Assembly: GCF_033843645.1 (NCBI RefSeq)
Contig: NZ_JAWXVZ010000007.1
Location: 124,001-188,000, forward strand
Origin: Pseudovibrio zosterae
GTDB taxonomy: Bacteria > Pseudomonadota > Alphaproteobacteria > Rhizobiales > Stappiaceae
Direction of reading: 5' to 3'
Length of the DNA: 64,000 bases
Part shown: positions 26,920 to 35,050 of the stretch, in pieces
How positions within the stretch are numbered: position 1 is the stretch's first letter
Layout of the letters: each line of letters starts with the position of its first letter
The notes under the pieces: model-generated
Seen by the model: only the letters and a program-made list of their open reading frames with translations
What the model was told of the DNA's origin: nothing
The model's database searches: none
Program-made: the position numbers and the translations under genes

Positions 26920-27295
26920 GACCCTCTCCTCTTTGTAGTTTTCGCTTGCTGCCTTGATTATTTTGCAGTCAAACGCAGCTATAAAAATATGCAGAGGTGA
27001 CAATAAGTAAGCAGAATTTCCCTGCGCCCCTCATTTATACTCTAATGAATTAAATTCACTTATTGTTTTACACCCTCTGTGAGAATCGTTTTAGCAAACT
27101 ATTGTCGCCTCTGGAAGTTGGTTGTTGCGTTATGACATACAACCTTTGCTCTAGAGGTGGATCGTTGCGCGCGCTTACTTGACTTGGGGTGCAGCATTGC
27201 GGAGATGGAGAGTGTGCCGGCGCGCCAAGGGCATAAGCTGCGCGTGGGTGCAAGCTGATCATTGCGGATCGCGCGGAGAGCCCGCGCCGCAGGAG
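26920..27295. promoter_or_regulatory. opp operon promoter region with 13-bp palindrome
   Basis: This roughly 375-base gap holds no gene. A perfect palindrome TGAATTAAATTCA lies at 27046-27058 in the AT-rich part, about 130 bases before the oppA start. It could be an operator for a regulator encoded elsewhere. I could not fix a -35/-10 pair. Confidence 0.35.
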
Positions 27296-27326
27296 CAGGC
27301 TGGTCACGGAAAGAGCAACCAGCCTG
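27296..27326 (-). terminator. Hairpin downstream of the monophosphatase gene
   Basis: CAGGCTGGT (27296-27304) pairs with ACCAGCCTG (27318-27326), a 9-bp stem 14 bases beyond the stop of the leftward phosphatase gene. There is no T-run on the minus strand, so this is a weak or Rho-assisted terminator. Confidence 0.5.
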
Positions 27327-27339
27327 TTTGATGGACATT

Positions 27340-28140
27340 TTAGTTCTTGGGTGCTTTGACAGTGGTTTCCAGCAGGAAACGCTGACACGCTGGGGCACCG
27401 ATTGTTGTTGTCACGTTTTCCGGGAAATCTTGCGTGCCCCAGAAATCCGTCACAATGCCGCCTGCCTCACGCAGAATGACAACGCCCGCGGCAAAGTCCA
27501 GAAAGCCGGTTGGGCCTTCAAAGTATCCGTCGAGGCGTCCGGAGGCGACGTAGGCAAAGCCAAGAGCGCAAGCGCCAACAATGCGGATGGCCCCGATCTG
27601 CTCGCGAATTTCGTGCAGGCGATCATATGCCCCGTCAGAATGGGCGTGGCAATCGAGCGGCAAACCCGTCCCGACAACGAAACGCGCCGGATCGTCCTGT
27701 TTCCGCACCTTGATGGGCGCTCCGTTCATCGTCGCGCCGCCGCCGATTGTTGCCGAGAACATTTCATCGGCGACCGGCTCATAGATCACGCCTGCAAGCG
27801 GCTCCGTACCGCGCACCAGTGCGATGGAAACGGCGAAGTTCAGGCCGCTGATGTAGTTTGTGGTGCCATCGATCGGATCCACGACCCAGCGCAGTTCCGC
27901 GTCACTTGGGCCGTGGCAGCCATACTCCTCGCCTTCAAACGCGATATCCGGATAGGCGTGCTGGAGGGTCTCGCGGATAAGCTTTTCCGCTTCGCCGTCC
28001 GCCTGACAGATAAAGTCTGCCTGCCCTTTGAAGGCAACCGACAGTGCGCCCTCATGGCGGAAATAGTGCAACGCTTCCTTGCCAGCACGGCGTGCTGTGT
28101 GCTCCATCAGCTCAAGAAGCTTTGTGTAATCGGAACTCAT
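27340..28140 (-). CDS. Inositol monophosphatase-family phosphatase
   Basis: 266 aa from ATG 28140, which overlaps the ABC ATPase stop (ATGA); the much longer frame upstream runs inside that gene. Family metal-site motifs are all present: FEGEEYG (first acid pair), VVDPIDGTTNYISG (motif DPxDGTTN) and FLDFAAGVVILREAGG near the C-terminus. These Mg-dependent, Li-sensitive enzymes dephosphorylate inositol phosphates, sugar phosphates or similar compounds in the cytoplasm. Coupling to an Fbp/Afu-type importer suggests that it removes phosphate from the imported substrate (inference). Confidence 0.88.
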   Translation of the reverse strand: MSSDYTKLLELMEHTARRAGKEALHYFRHEGALSVAFKGQADFICQADGEAEKLIRETLQHAYPDIAFEGEEYGCHGPSDAELRWVVDPIDGTTNYISGLNFAVSIALVRGTEPLAGVIYEPVADEMFSATIGGGATMNGAPIKVRKQDDPARFVVGTGLPLDCHAHSDGAYDRLHEIREQIGAIRIVGACALGFAYVASGRLDGYFEGPTGFLDFAAGVVILREAGGIVTDFWGTQDFPENVTTTIGAPACQRFLLETTVKAPKN

Positions 28141-29231
28141 AGGTCTTCTTCCTGCATCTTTGTGTCCGGTAGGTCGTCGAACACTTTCATTTCCGAGAAA
28201 CGTATCCCGACCCGGTCGCCCTGCTGTGCAACGCAGCGCGCTTCGACCAGAATGTTCTGGCCACACCCGGTGGTCACCACATAGCGGGTGAGGTTGCCTA
28301 GGTAAGACACCTCGTGGACCACGCCATCGATGTCGCCCTCGCCCGGCGCTACGACCGAGATTGTTTCTGGGCGCGAGAACAGCACGCGCCCGTTGGTGGG
28401 GCTGGTTTGGAACGTCATTGCGCCTTGAATGATGGCACCACTGTCGAGCTGAAATGCATCAGCTGAGACGGCGTGCCCGCGCAAGAACGTTGCTTTGCCA
28501 ACGAAGTCAGCAACGCGGGTACTGACTGGTGTCTCGTAGATTTCGCGCGGGGTACCAATCTGAGCGACCCGGCCCTGATGCATCACCGCGATCCGATCGG
28601 AGATATCAAGGGCTTCTTCCTGATCATGGGTCACGTAGACGGCGGTCAGGCCAAGTCGTGACTGCAAGGCGCGAATGTCACGGCGCAGTTTGACGCGCAG
28701 CTTTGCATCAAGGTTCGAAAGTGGTTCGTCAAACAGGAGCAGCGGCGGATCGATGATAACGGCTCGGGCCAGCGCCGCGCGCTGCTGCATGCCACCGGAA
28801 AGCTCGCCGGGGTACTTGTCCGCGGCGTGCTCCAGTTCCACAAGCTCGAGCGTTTCACGCACCTTGCGCTCGATGGTCGCCTTGTCCTCTTTGCGCATTT
28901 CCAGACCGTAGGCGACATTGCGCGCGATGGTCTTGGTCGGCCACAGGGCGTAGTTCTGGAACACAAAGCCAATGCCGCGGTCCCATGGCTCGATTTGGCT
29001 CACATCCTTATCGTCGAAAAGAATGCGCCCTCTCTTGGGCTTGATGAAGCCTGCAAGGCATCGCAGCAAGGTTGTCTTGCCGCAGCCGGACGGGCCGAGC
29101 AGTGTGAAGAATTCGCCATCGCGAATGTTCAGATCGGTGGCGTGAAGTGCCTGAAACTTGCCGAAGCAGATCTCCAGCGCTTCCAGAGAAACGCTCAAGC
29201 CATTTGATGACGGGTTTTGCTTCCGTGTCAT
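28137..29231 (-). CDS. ABC transporter ATP-binding protein, Fbp/Pot/Afu class
   Basis: 364 aa. Walker A is GPSGCGKTT, the signature LSGGMQQRAALARA, and Walker B LLLFDEPLSNLDAKLR. A C-terminal TOBE-like domain follows (ETISVVAPGEGDIDGVVHEV). ATG 29231 overlaps the permease stop by 4 bases, and an alternative start 24 bases upstream lacks support. It energises import through the adjoining double permease. Annotations of this class as iron transporters are often wrong; the neighbouring phosphatase and LacI regulator point to an organic phosphate. Confidence 0.88.
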   Translation of the reverse strand: MTRKQNPSSNGLSVSLEALEICFGKFQALHATDLNIRDGEFFTLLGPSGCGKTTLLRCLAGFIKPKRGRILFDDKDVSQIEPWDRGIGFVFQNYALWPTKTIARNVAYGLEMRKEDKATIERKVRETLELVELEHAADKYPGELSGGMQQRAALARAVIIDPPLLLFDEPLSNLDAKLRVKLRRDIRALQSRLGLTAVYVTHDQEEALDISDRIAVMHQGRVAQIGTPREIYETPVSTRVADFVGKATFLRGHAVSADAFQLDSGAIIQGAMTFQTSPTNGRVLFSRPETISVVAPGEGDIDGVVHEVSYLGNLTRYVVTTGCGQNILVEARCVAQQGDRVGIRFSEMKVFDDLPDTKMQEEDL

Positions 29232-31222
29232 ACCAAGGTCTTCTTTCGTGAGCATGTGATGTAGGCCAGAGGCACGTAAAGGATCACCATCATCAGCACC
29301 GACATGGCGGCGGCATATCCGAAGTTAGCGCCAGGGGAGATGGTGTTTTGGAAGATCACCGCCGACATGGGGGTCCAGGGTGGGCGGTAGAGCAAGATGG
29401 TGGAGCTGAGTTCCGTTGCCGAATGCAGGAACACCAGTGTGAGGCCGGTAATGGCACCGCTGAGCATCATTGGCACCACGATGCCAAGGAAGACCCGCAC
29501 TGGCGTTGCGCCAAGGCTCATGGCCGCGTCTTCCACTGCGGGGTGGATTTGATAGAGCGCAGCTTCACTGGTCTTGAGCGAGAACGGCAGCATTCTGACG
29601 AAATAGCTCAGCACAAGAATGAACCATGTGCCGGTCAGAACGATCGGGCCTTGGTTGAACGCGAGGATGAAGCCAATCGCGAAAACCGTGCCCGGAATGA
29701 TGTAGGGCGTCATCACCAGGCCGTTCAATGCCGGACCAATGATGCGGAAACGCTTGCGAACAATCATATAAGCGATGGACAGACCGAAGACCATGCAGAG
29801 CATGGTGGCGGCAAAAGCCGTCGACAGACTGACCCAGACTGCATTCAGCTGCTCTGTGAACAGGGTGCTGTAGTTTGCAAGGGTCATGACGGTTGTGACC
29901 GTGCCTGCGCGCCACTCAAGGAAGGATGTGATGGCCACAAAAACGTGTGGGGTGAAGGCAAAGCCAATGACGATGGCGCCAAAGCCATAGATCAGCCACT
30001 TGAGTGCCGTTCCCGGACGGTCGAGTTCGGACTTGCGGGAGGTGACGGACGCAAAGCTGCGTCCTGCAAGCACGACACGTTGCATGGCGAGGAACATCAT
30101 CGCAATGATGAGCATGATGATGGAGCCGGTGGAGGCGATGGATACGTTACCGCCAGTCTCGTTGAGGAACTGCGTGTAAACCAGCTTGGGAAGGATCACC
30201 AGATCCAGCGAAATGATGAAGGGGGTCCCGAAGTCTGAGAATGCCGCCATGGCCGCCATGTACAGGCCCGTCAAGACGCCCGGCAAGCTGGTGGGAATTT
30301 CCACGTTGAAGAAGGCGCGCCGCCGAGTTGCGCCCAAGCTGAGGGCACTCTCTCGCAACGTGGGATCAATGCTGCTGAAGCTGTCGAGGCTCATCAGGAA
30401 GATCAGCGGATAAATCAGCCAGATGATGACCCAGATTACGCCGTGGAGGCCGACAATGGTCCAGTCCAGGCCGAGCGCGGCGGTGAGCAGTCCATTTGAA
30501 CCCAGCAACATGCGCCAGACATACGCGCCAAGGAAGGGCGGCGATATGGATGCCATGGTGATCAGCGCAATCAGCATGGAGCGGCCGTAGAACGAGTACC
30601 GTGCGACCAGCCAGGCGAGCGGAACGGCCACGATGCTGGCAAGAACCGTTGAGGCGATCGTTACGATGAGGCTGTTCTTGATGGCTTCCAGATACACACT
30701 GCGCGACAGAAACTCCTTGAAGTTGCCAAAGCTGAAGCTGAGTGCGCGATCGTGAAAGCGAATGAAACTGCGGGCTGCGTGCGTGATCTCAACGGCACCA
30801 TCAACGGGGCGGGCCTCAAATACGGGTGCAGTGGGCGTGCCGAAGATCGACATGGGCACGGTCTGCTCAACCACAAATGAAGCATTGTCTGAGTTGAGCA
30901 CCAGCCTGCTGCCTGCAGAGCTTGGGTCAATCGTCAGGGGCCCGCTGGTTTTGAAAACGATGCGGTTGTCGCCCTTGTTGGAAACGGAGGCGGCAAAGCC
31001 ATCCGGCCGTTCCAAGGTAATGTCTTCTTGTCCATCAGTGCGCGGAATGAAGCGTTGTACGTCTTCTGAGACAAGCATCATTTCGCCTTGGCGAAGCTGG
31101 ATCGTGAAGGCACCGCCATCTTGGCGGAAGGCCGAGACAACGATCCATATCTGCGGCACAGCGACCAATAGAATGGCCCCGGCTAGGCAGAATAGGGAGA
31201 ATATTTTCCAGCTGTTTCTCAT
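29228..31222 (-). CDS. ABC transporter permease, fused double BPD_transp_1, with extra N-terminal domain
   Basis: 664 aa from ATG 31222 (AGGA five bases upstream). Two complete permease halves are fused, with EAA-like loops LRESALSLGATRRRAFFN and VEDAAMSLGATPVRVFL. After the first membrane span, residues about 35-170 form a soluble, beta-rich, presumably periplasmic insertion (LRQGEMMLVSEDVQRF, FVVEQTVPMSIFG). Typical FbpB proteins lack it and are near 550 aa; this longer form resembles my recollection of AfuB permeases, which import hexose phosphates. The gene lies 91 bases after the binding-protein gene, with a hairpin in between. Confidence 0.87.
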   Translation of the reverse strand: MRNSWKIFSLFCLAGAILLVAVPQIWIVVSAFRQDGGAFTIQLRQGEMMLVSEDVQRFIPRTDGQEDITLERPDGFAASVSNKGDNRIVFKTSGPLTIDPSSAGSRLVLNSDNASFVVEQTVPMSIFGTPTAPVFEARPVDGAVEITHAARSFIRFHDRALSFSFGNFKEFLSRSVYLEAIKNSLIVTIASTVLASIVAVPLAWLVARYSFYGRSMLIALITMASISPPFLGAYVWRMLLGSNGLLTAALGLDWTIVGLHGVIWVIIWLIYPLIFLMSLDSFSSIDPTLRESALSLGATRRRAFFNVEIPTSLPGVLTGLYMAAMAAFSDFGTPFIISLDLVILPKLVYTQFLNETGGNVSIASTGSIIMLIIAMMFLAMQRVVLAGRSFASVTSRKSELDRPGTALKWLIYGFGAIVIGFAFTPHVFVAITSFLEWRAGTVTTVMTLANYSTLFTEQLNAVWVSLSTAFAATMLCMVFGLSIAYMIVRKRFRIIGPALNGLVMTPYIIPGTVFAIGFILAFNQGPIVLTGTWFILVLSYFVRMLPFSLKTSEAALYQIHPAVEDAAMSLGATPVRVFLGIVVPMMLSGAITGLTLVFLHSATELSSTILLYRPPWTPMSAVIFQNTISPGANFGYAAAMSVLMMVILYVPLAYITCSRKKTLV

Positions 31223-31255
31223 AGTTCCTGGTCCGGTAGGCAATGTACCGTTGAA

Positions 31256-31281
31256 TGCGGGCACCCGGTGGGATGCCCGCA
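31256..31281 (-). promoter_or_regulatory. Intercistronic hairpin after the Fbp/Afu-like binding-protein gene
   Basis: TGCGGGCA and TGCCCGCA form an 8-bp stem around CCCGGTGGGA. It is the second case in this window of a stable hairpin directly behind a periplasmic binding-protein gene. Confidence 0.6.
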
Positions 31282-31313
31282 ATAGTTGAGTTCAAGTTTG
31301 GGGGAAGCTCTGC

Positions 31314-32264
31314 TTACTTGGCTTCGAGGATAGCCGTGAACTTTGCTTTGATCACGTCTGCAGGTTCTTCGGCTGGGAAAAGCTTCAGAGCATCCAGAGC
31401 AGGCAGGCCTTCTGGCGGCGTCACATCGGTGCGAACAGAACGACGGTTCACAAGCGCGGTGGACAGCGTCTGACCTTCTTTTGACAGGATGAAGTCGATG
31501 AAGGTTTTGGCATTGTCGGCATTTGGTGCATTCGCGATGATGGCCAGACCATCAACCTGAACGGTCACACCGTCGGTTGGGTAAACCATCTTCACTGGCA
31601 GGCCTTCTGCTTCCCACTTGGCACCCAGATCTTCATTGATCCAGCCAATCGCTGCTTCGCCATCACGTACGGCCTCAAACATTGGCGTAGAGCCCGGTGT
31701 TGCACGTGCGGTTTTGATGACGTCGGTCATGAACTCCCAGCCAAGGCCGGAAGCCAGGCCAGACACGATGGACACGCCAGTGCCGGAGTGGTTCGGGTCA
31801 GCCAGAACCAAGCCACGTGTGTCATTCCAGCGTGGGTCCAGAACTTCCTTGACGGTGGTTGGATAGTCGCCTTCAGCCACCAGATCGGTGTTTACCAGCA
31901 GAGGCTGGGCGAAAAGTGAGAATGGGAACCACTTGTTGTTCGGATCGCGCAGGCGAAGCGCAGCGGCTTCTTGGGAATCGTAAGCTTCATAGAGCTCAGC
32001 GAAAGCTTCGAAGCTCTGAATGGCCCCGCCCCACTGGATGTCTGCAGCTGGGTTTGCGGCTTCCGCCTGAACGCGCTGGAACAGAGCGCCGGTGTCGCCA
32101 ACGATCACTTCTACGTCGATTTCAGGGTGCTTTTCTTCGAATGCGGATACGAGAGGGCCGAAAATCTCGTCGCCATGGGCGGAGTAGACCGTGAGATTGC
32201 TGGCAGAGGCAGCAGTTGTCATCAGTAGCGCGCCAATAGCGGCGGTAATTCCCAGAGTTTTCAT
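31314..32264 (-). CDS. ABC transporter periplasmic substrate-binding protein (Fbp/AfuA-like)
   Basis: 316 aa from ATG 32264 (AGGA upstream). A signal peptide MKTLGITAAIGALLMTTAASA is cut before SNLTVYSAHG, the usual mature start of the Fe3+/thiamine/phosphonate/AfuA binding-protein class. Further family blocks are FEEKHPEIDVEVIVGDTGAL, ADIQWGG and KEGQTLSTALVNRRSVR. A ferric-binding protein would be expected to show a pair of adjacent tyrosines near the C-terminus; I do not see one (NRRSVRTD instead), which argues against iron. It heads the operon and is divergent from the LacI regulator. Confidence 0.87.
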   Translation of the reverse strand: MKTLGITAAIGALLMTTAASASNLTVYSAHGDEIFGPLVSAFEEKHPEIDVEVIVGDTGALFQRVQAEAANPAADIQWGGAIQSFEAFAELYEAYDSQEAAALRLRDPNNKWFPFSLFAQPLLVNTDLVAEGDYPTTVKEVLDPRWNDTRGLVLADPNHSGTGVSIVSGLASGLGWEFMTDVIKTARATPGSTPMFEAVRDGEAAIGWINEDLGAKWEAEGLPVKMVYPTDGVTVQVDGLAIIANAPNADNAKTFIDFILSKEGQTLSTALVNRRSVRTDVTPPEGLPALDALKLFPAEEPADVIKAKFTAILEAK

Positions 32265-32302
32265 GTGTCGATTCCTACGCTGCAAAGTTAGGTTCGGTGG
32301 TT

Positions 32303-32550
32303 CTAGTGCACAGGCGTGCGCACCTTGGTGGTATCTTCGCCCGGAGCAAGCGGTTTCACTCCCGCTCAGTCACGACGGGTTAATGCCCCATAGCCCATGA
32401 AACCTTTATGACAGTTGGAAACATATCGAAGAATCTGGGCTTTAGCGGGACTCTGCCTTGGGTATAAATAATAGAATCAAGCTGTGCGCACGCGGTTGCG
32501 CACATGCGCGCATGCGGTGTGATATTGTCTTTTGGTGCACGCATGTGCAT
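32303..32550. promoter_or_regulatory. Divergent LacI operator region with several TGCGCA/TGCAC inverted repeats
   Basis: The 295-base gap between the leftward transporter operon and the LacI gene holds repeated palindromic elements: GTGCACAGGCGTGCGCAC at 32306-32323, TGCGCACGCGGTTGCGCA around 32485-32502, a perfect CATGCGCGCATG at 32503-32514, and TGCACGCATGTGCA at 32536-32549. Three sit just before the LacI gene and one before the transporter, as expected for an autoregulated divergent switch. Confidence 0.6.
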
Positions 32551-32559
32551 ATTGTCGCT

Positions 32560-33558
32560 ATGCAAAAGGTGAACGCAAAAAAAGTGGCCGAGTTGGCCGG
32601 AGTTTCGCGCTCGGCAGTGTCGCGCAGCTTCTCAGGGAATGGTCGGGTTTCTGCAGAAACGCGCGCCAAGGTGTTTGCTGCATCTGAGCAATTGGGCTAT
32701 CGCCCGAACGGATTGGCATCGAGCCTTGCGCGGCAGACAAGCGACATTGTGGCGCTGATAAATGGCGATGCGCCGGACTTTCGGGAGGTGTTCTTTGTTC
32801 AAAACCTCAGCCGGGCGTTGTTCAATGCTGGCATGACGCCGTTGATGCTGTCTGTGCGCAACGATGACAGTGGCGCTGAAACGCTCTCTCAGTTTCTGCG
32901 GTTTCCCCTTTTGACTGCGGTTGTCTCTGCCGATTCCATTGAAGCGCGACATGTGATCCCTCACTGCCCTTATGCGCCGCCCATCATGCTCAACGAAAAT
33001 TACTCGCGAGACGATGAGGTGGATGCGGTCCGGTTGGATGAGGTGAAGGGCATTGGCGAAATGGTCGCCCATCTGGAAGCCACGGGACGAAAGACGCTGT
33101 GGTTCATCGCCGGGCGGCAGACGACATCCGCTTATTCCTCACGAAAGATGGCGCTGCTTGAGGCTTTGGCGCGCAGCGACCTTCGGCTGCTGGATAGCGA
33201 GGTCGGGGACTTCTTCTACGACAGCGGCACGGCGGCATTTGAGCGGCTGTATCAGCGCGGCCCTTTGCCGGATGCGATTTTTTGCGCAAACGATCTGATG
33301 GCCATGGGCGTTATGGATACGGCCCGCTTCAAGTATGGCCTGCGGGTGCCTGAAGACCTTTATGTGGTTGGTTTTGACGACATTCCGCAGTCGTCGTGGC
33401 CGACCTATGCCTTGCCGTCCATCCAGCAGCGCGATGCAGACATCATCAATGCGATTTTGGAGATCTTGACGGAGCGCAAGGAAGGCGCTGGTGATCAAAG
33501 GTTGAGCAAGATGGTTCCGACGCGGTTCGTGCCGCGTACGAAAGCCGAGTTTGCCTAG
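32560..33558 (+). CDS. LacI-family transcriptional regulator
   Basis: 332 aa from ATG 32560, the methionine immediately before the helix-turn-helix NAKKVAELAGVSRSAVSRSFS; the frame continues upstream through the operator region but that part is unlikely to be translated. The hinge helix region reads YRPNGLASSLARQTSD. The periplasmic-binding-protein-like effector domain ends with PEDLYVVGFDDIPQSSWPTY. It is divergent from the Fbp/Afu-like operon and most likely represses it until a sugar or sugar phosphate binds. Confidence 0.9.
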   Translation: MQKVNAKKVAELAGVSRSAVSRSFSGNGRVSAETRAKVFAASEQLGYRPNGLASSLARQTSDIVALINGDAPDFREVFFVQNLSRALFNAGMTPLMLSVRNDDSGAETLSQFLRFPLLTAVVSADSIEARHVIPHCPYAPPIMLNENYSRDDEVDAVRLDEVKGIGEMVAHLEATGRKTLWFIAGRQTTSAYSSRKMALLEALARSDLRLLDSEVGDFFYDSGTAAFERLYQRGPLPDAIFCANDLMAMGVMDTARFKYGLRVPEDLYVVGFDDIPQSSWPTYALPSIQQRDADIINAILEILTERKEGAGDQRLSKMVPTRFVPRTKAEFA

Positions 33559-33589
33559 GCATTCCATGGCCGGAAAGGCCATGGAATGC
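33559..33589. terminator. Bidirectional terminator hairpin between lacI-type gene and sdaA
   Basis: A perfect 13-bp stem, GCATTCCATGGCC (33559-33571) and GGCCATGGAATGC (33577-33589), with loop GGAAA, begins immediately after the LacI stop and lies between convergent genes. No long T-run is seen on either side. Confidence 0.75.
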
Positions 33590-33605
33590 TCTCATATCTG
33601 ACGCG

Positions 33606-34973
33606 TTAGCTCGCGTTTTGAAGCACCTTGACGGCCAAGCCGCCTTGAGATGTTTCCCGGTATTTCGGACACATGTCTTTGCCGGTTTGATACATCGTGG
33701 CAATAACCTTATCCAGCGATACCACCGGGTCCGAATTGCGGCGCAGCGCCATGCGGGCCGAGTTGACTGCCTTGACCGCTGCAATGGCATTGCGCTCGAT
33801 GCATGGTACCTGCACTTGCCCAGCAACAGGATCACAGGTGAGGCCCAGGTTGTGTTCCATGCCTATTTCTGCGGCGATGCAGACCTGCGCCGGGCTTGCG
33901 CCCATCAGTTCCGCAAGGCCAGCCGCTGCCATGGAGCATGCAACCCCCACCTCGCCCTGACATCCGACTTCTGCGCCCGAGATGGACGCGTTCATCCGAT
34001 AAAGCGCGCCGATTGCGCCTGCTGCCAGGAAATACTGGGTGTAGTGTTCGGCGGAGATCGGTTCCACGAACTTGTCGAAGTAGGCCAGAACTGCTGGCAA
34101 GATGCCCGCAGCGCCATTGGTCGGCGCAGTTACAACGCGGCCGCCTGCTGCGTTTTCTTCTGAAACTGCAAGGGCAAACAGGTTGATCCAATCTACGACC
34201 GCCATGGGGTCGGTATTGGAGCGAGCTGACGCGGTGAGCTGGCGATGCAGCGCTGCTGCACGGCGTGGCACGCGAAGCGGTCCGGCGAGAATGCCTTCTG
34301 TTTTCATGCCGTTGTCGATCGCGCCGCTCATGACGGACCAGACATAATTCAGATGCTCGTTGATCTCTTCTTCAGTGCGGAACGCTTTCTCGTTTTCCAG
34401 AATGAGTGCTGAGATGCTCATGCCGGATTGCTTGCACTGGTTAAGCAGTTCTTCCGCATCAGCGAAGGGATGAGGAACCTCGCGCTCTTCACAGGCGGCG
34501 CGGCCAAAGTTTTCTTCGTCGACGATAAAGCCGCCGCCAATGGAGTAGTAAGTCTTGGTCAGGACCAGCTCGTCCTCCGCAAAAGCATGCAGCTTCATGC
34601 CGTTTTCATGGAGCGCCAATGCGGGCTCATGAAACGTGATGGCGTCCGTAGGGAACGCAACCATGTGGCTGTTCATGCCCGCAGGCAGCTGGCCGGTTTC
34701 TTCAACCTGCTTGATGAAAGCTGGAATGGTCGAAATGTCGACGGATTCCGGAGAGTTGCCAGCAAGGCCCATGATGATGGCGATGTCAGTTTGGTGCCCC
34801 TTGCCGGTCAAGGACAAGGACCCGTAGATGTCTACGGTAATGCGGGTGACTTCGCGCAGTTTGTTGGTTGCCCGCAACGTGTCGACAAACTGTTTGGCAG
34901 CCTTCATGGGGCCGATGGTGTGGGAGCTGGACGGGCCTACGCCCACTTTGAAAATATCCAGGGTACTGAACAT
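33606..34973 (-). CDS. sdaA: L-serine dehydratase, single-chain iron-sulfur type
   Basis: 455 aa, the normal length of the fused alpha/beta bacterial enzyme. It begins MFSTLDIFKVGVGPSSSHTIGPM, the near-invariant start of SdaA, and has the C-terminal substrate and Fe-S region SGAEVGCQGEVGVACSMAAAGL with IAAEIGMEHNLGLTCDPVAGQVQVPCIERN split across the conserved cysteines. It deaminates L-serine to pyruvate and ammonia using an oxygen-sensitive [4Fe-4S] cluster. It lies 77 bases after the permease gene, separated by a terminator, which suggests lower expression than the transporter or regulated readthrough. Confidence 0.95.
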   Translation of the reverse strand: MFSTLDIFKVGVGPSSSHTIGPMKAAKQFVDTLRATNKLREVTRITVDIYGSLSLTGKGHQTDIAIIMGLAGNSPESVDISTIPAFIKQVEETGQLPAGMNSHMVAFPTDAITFHEPALALHENGMKLHAFAEDELVLTKTYYSIGGGFIVDEENFGRAACEEREVPHPFADAEELLNQCKQSGMSISALILENEKAFRTEEEINEHLNYVWSVMSGAIDNGMKTEGILAGPLRVPRRAAALHRQLTASARSNTDPMAVVDWINLFALAVSEENAAGGRVVTAPTNGAAGILPAVLAYFDKFVEPISAEHYTQYFLAAGAIGALYRMNASISGAEVGCQGEVGVACSMAAAGLAELMGASPAQVCIAAEIGMEHNLGLTCDPVAGQVQVPCIERNAIAAVKAVNSARMALRRNSDPVVSLDKVIATMYQTGKDMCPKYRETSQGGLAVKVLQNAS

Positions 34974-34990
34974 GGGGCTATGATCCTTTT

Positions 34991-35024
34991 AAAAAAGAAA
35001 CCGGTGCAGGTGGGCACCGGTTTC
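34991..35024 (-). terminator. Intercistronic intrinsic terminator between serine permease and sdaA
   Basis: On the minus strand an 11-bp perfect stem (GAAACCGGTGC / GCACCGGTTTC, 34997-35024) with a 6-base loop is followed by TTTTTT (34996-34991). It has all the features of a rho-independent terminator yet sits inside an apparent two-gene operon. Confidence 0.8.
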
Positions 35025-35050
35025 TGTAGGCGTCACAATTGTGAACTCGC

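Noticed and set aside
27262..28284. A 340-codon rightward open frame opposite the phosphatase gene
   Set aside because: The phosphatase has all metal-site motifs and is translationally coupled to the ATPase; the opposite frame is a shadow.
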